Both the position numbers and the translations under genes were made by a program. Of a stretch of DNA of 64,000 nt, positions 63,369 to 64,000 are shown in pieces. Under the pieces are notes generated by a model. It was not told the origin of the DNA. It did no database searches and was given only the letters and a program-made list of their open reading frames with translations. Source of the stretch: Pseudomonas gingeri (GTDB lineage Bacteria > Pseudomonadota > Gammaproteobacteria > Pseudomonadales > Pseudomonadaceae); contig NZ_JACAOR010000009.1 in the NCBI RefSeq assembly GCF_013386115.1, forward strand, positions 40,745 through 104,744. The letters are read 5' to 3'. Position 1 is the first letter of the stretch; each line of letters begins with the position of its first letter.

Positions 63369-63650
63369 ATGAGTCAAAACTGTTTGATCTGCGAGTCCAG
63401 GGCCGTCATCACGTGTGAAGCAGCCAAGGGTCTTGCATTGCTTCTGGGGCTGGTCGACGGAGCAATCCAGGGCGCACGGCGCGCTCCGATGGAGGATAGC
63501 CACGATGCGCTTACCAATGGGTTAAAGGAGATTCTTCCCTCTTACCCATCGGCACTGCGTGCAGCTGAGGATGTCGGACGCTTTCACTTCGCAGGCTTTG
63601 AGTGTCTATGCCTACGTTGTGGGGCGCGCTTCAACGAGGGCGCAGAGTGA
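63369..63650 (+). CDS. Split zinc-ribbon protein
   Basis: 93 residues with Cys5-x2-Cys8 and Cys81-x2-Cys84 bracketing a helical region, the same layout as the 109-residue gene at 59606 although the middle differs. GGGAG lies upstream of the ATG. Function unknown. Confidence 0.68.
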   Translation: MSQNCLICESRAVITCEAAKGLALLLGLVDGAIQGARRAPMEDSHDALTNGLKEILPSYPSALRAAEDVGRFHFAGFECLCLRCGARFNEGAE

Positions 63651-63660
63651 AATCTCGCGC

Positions 63661-63861
63661 TCAGTTGCGGGCAAGCCTTTCGACCAGGCGCTCCACAATC
63701 TCCAGCACCAGTAGCCGACCCTCTGCGCTCAGCGAACTCAGCAGGCTCTGTAGCCGACGCGCCTGATCTGCAGGCAGAGAACTTCCCTCTGTCAGCAGGT
63801 CGGCCGTCTCACACTCAAAGATGGCTGCCAGCTCAACCAGACGCTCAACACTTCCGTAGGC
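63661..63861 (-). pseudogene. C-terminal remnant of an HTH (XRE-type) regulator
   Basis: Open minus-strand frame of 66 codons between stops, without a usable start. It reads YGSVERLVELAAIFE... and ends ...EIVERLVERLARN. The first part resembles the last helix of an XRE helix-turn-helix domain and the rest a helical tail. The DNA-binding half is missing; a terminator hairpin sits where it should be. Confidence 0.45.
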
Positions 63862-63878
63862 TCAGGCCACCAAACCAA

Positions 63879-63910
63879 TAAAGGGGGACTTCGATCCCCC
63901 TTTATTTTTT
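63879..63910 (+). terminator. Strong intrinsic terminator
   Basis: TAAAGGGGGA (63879-63888), loop CTTCGA, TCCCCCTTTA (63895-63904), then six T. It would end plus-strand transcription of the DUF932-to-zinc-ribbon gene set. From 63911 to the window end I see no gene. Confidence 0.88.
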
Positions 63911-64000
63911 GTTCCCCTTCGAACGGCCCCCTGAATCGCTCCGGCTTTCCTAGATACTTTTGAGCGGCTACTTTGGGTCGATTCTGTTGAATAAGTCGGA

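Noticed and set aside
63911..64000. Possible insertion-sequence end at the right edge
   Set aside because: The stretch reminded me of transposon-adjacent DNA, but no inverted repeat or transposase frame is visible in the window.
38934..64000. Second copy of the ssrA 3' end (attR)
   Set aside because: I scanned for GGTTCAAATCCCC and CGGCTCCACCA and saw none after the tmRNA; the right end must lie beyond the window.

Overview
The window is a Pseudomonas chromosome segment, most likely of the P. fluorescens group. The evidence is the gene order tpiA-secG-tRNA-rimP-nusA-infB-rbfA-truB-rpsO-pnp, the lldR-lldP-lldD-dld lactate locus, three REPIN-type inverted repeats built on GGAGCCGGCTTGCCGGC, a cysteine-free Fur of 134 residues, and a tmRNA whose tag reads ANDDQYGAALAA. 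No database search was possible; all identities come from recognising motifs and gene order.

Region 1 (1-31.2 kb) is core genome, mostly on the minus strand. It holds translation and RNA turnover (pnp, rpsO, truB, rbfA, infB, nusA, rimP, tRNA-fMet, tRNA-Leu-GAG), then secG, tpiA, glmM, folP, ftsH and rlmE, with yhbY facing rlmE. It continues with a DUF4149-type membrane protein, greA, carB, carA, dapB, dnaJ, dnaK, grpE, the divergent recN, fur facing bamE, rnfH, ratA and smpB. Regulatory sites visible here include sigma-32 promoters before grpE and dnaK, a LexA box before recN, a terminator hairpin in the carA leader, and a -10 box so close to smpB that the mRNA may be leaderless.

Region 2 (31.2-38.4 kb) is lactate use: an FadR-type repressor (LldR), a consensus-like operator, lactate permease, L-lactate dehydrogenase and a large FAD/Fe-S D-lactate dehydrogenase, followed by a small secreted protein.

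Region 3 (38.5-64 kb) is a genomic island integrated at the 3' end of ssrA. A P4-type tyrosine integrase follows the tmRNA. Next come eleven minus-strand genes of defence or conflict type. In transcription order they are: a WYL-domain regulator; two paralogous dynamin-like GTPases; a tail-anchored protein with an internal duplication; a 1089-residue HerA/DUF87 ATPase; an LHH-type HNH nuclease and its SUKH immunity protein; RdrA and RdrB of the RADAR anti-phage system; then a vWA protein, a PP2C phosphatase and a protein kinase that match the TerY-P triad. The first seven genes form a tightly spaced, partly overlapping operon that I cannot match to a named system; this is the main candidate for something new. 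The rest of the island (59-64 kb) carries small zinc-ribbon proteins and a DUF932 / YqaJ nuclease / metal-binding-protein module typical of integrative elements, then the remnant of an HTH regulator. The far end of the island lies outside the window.
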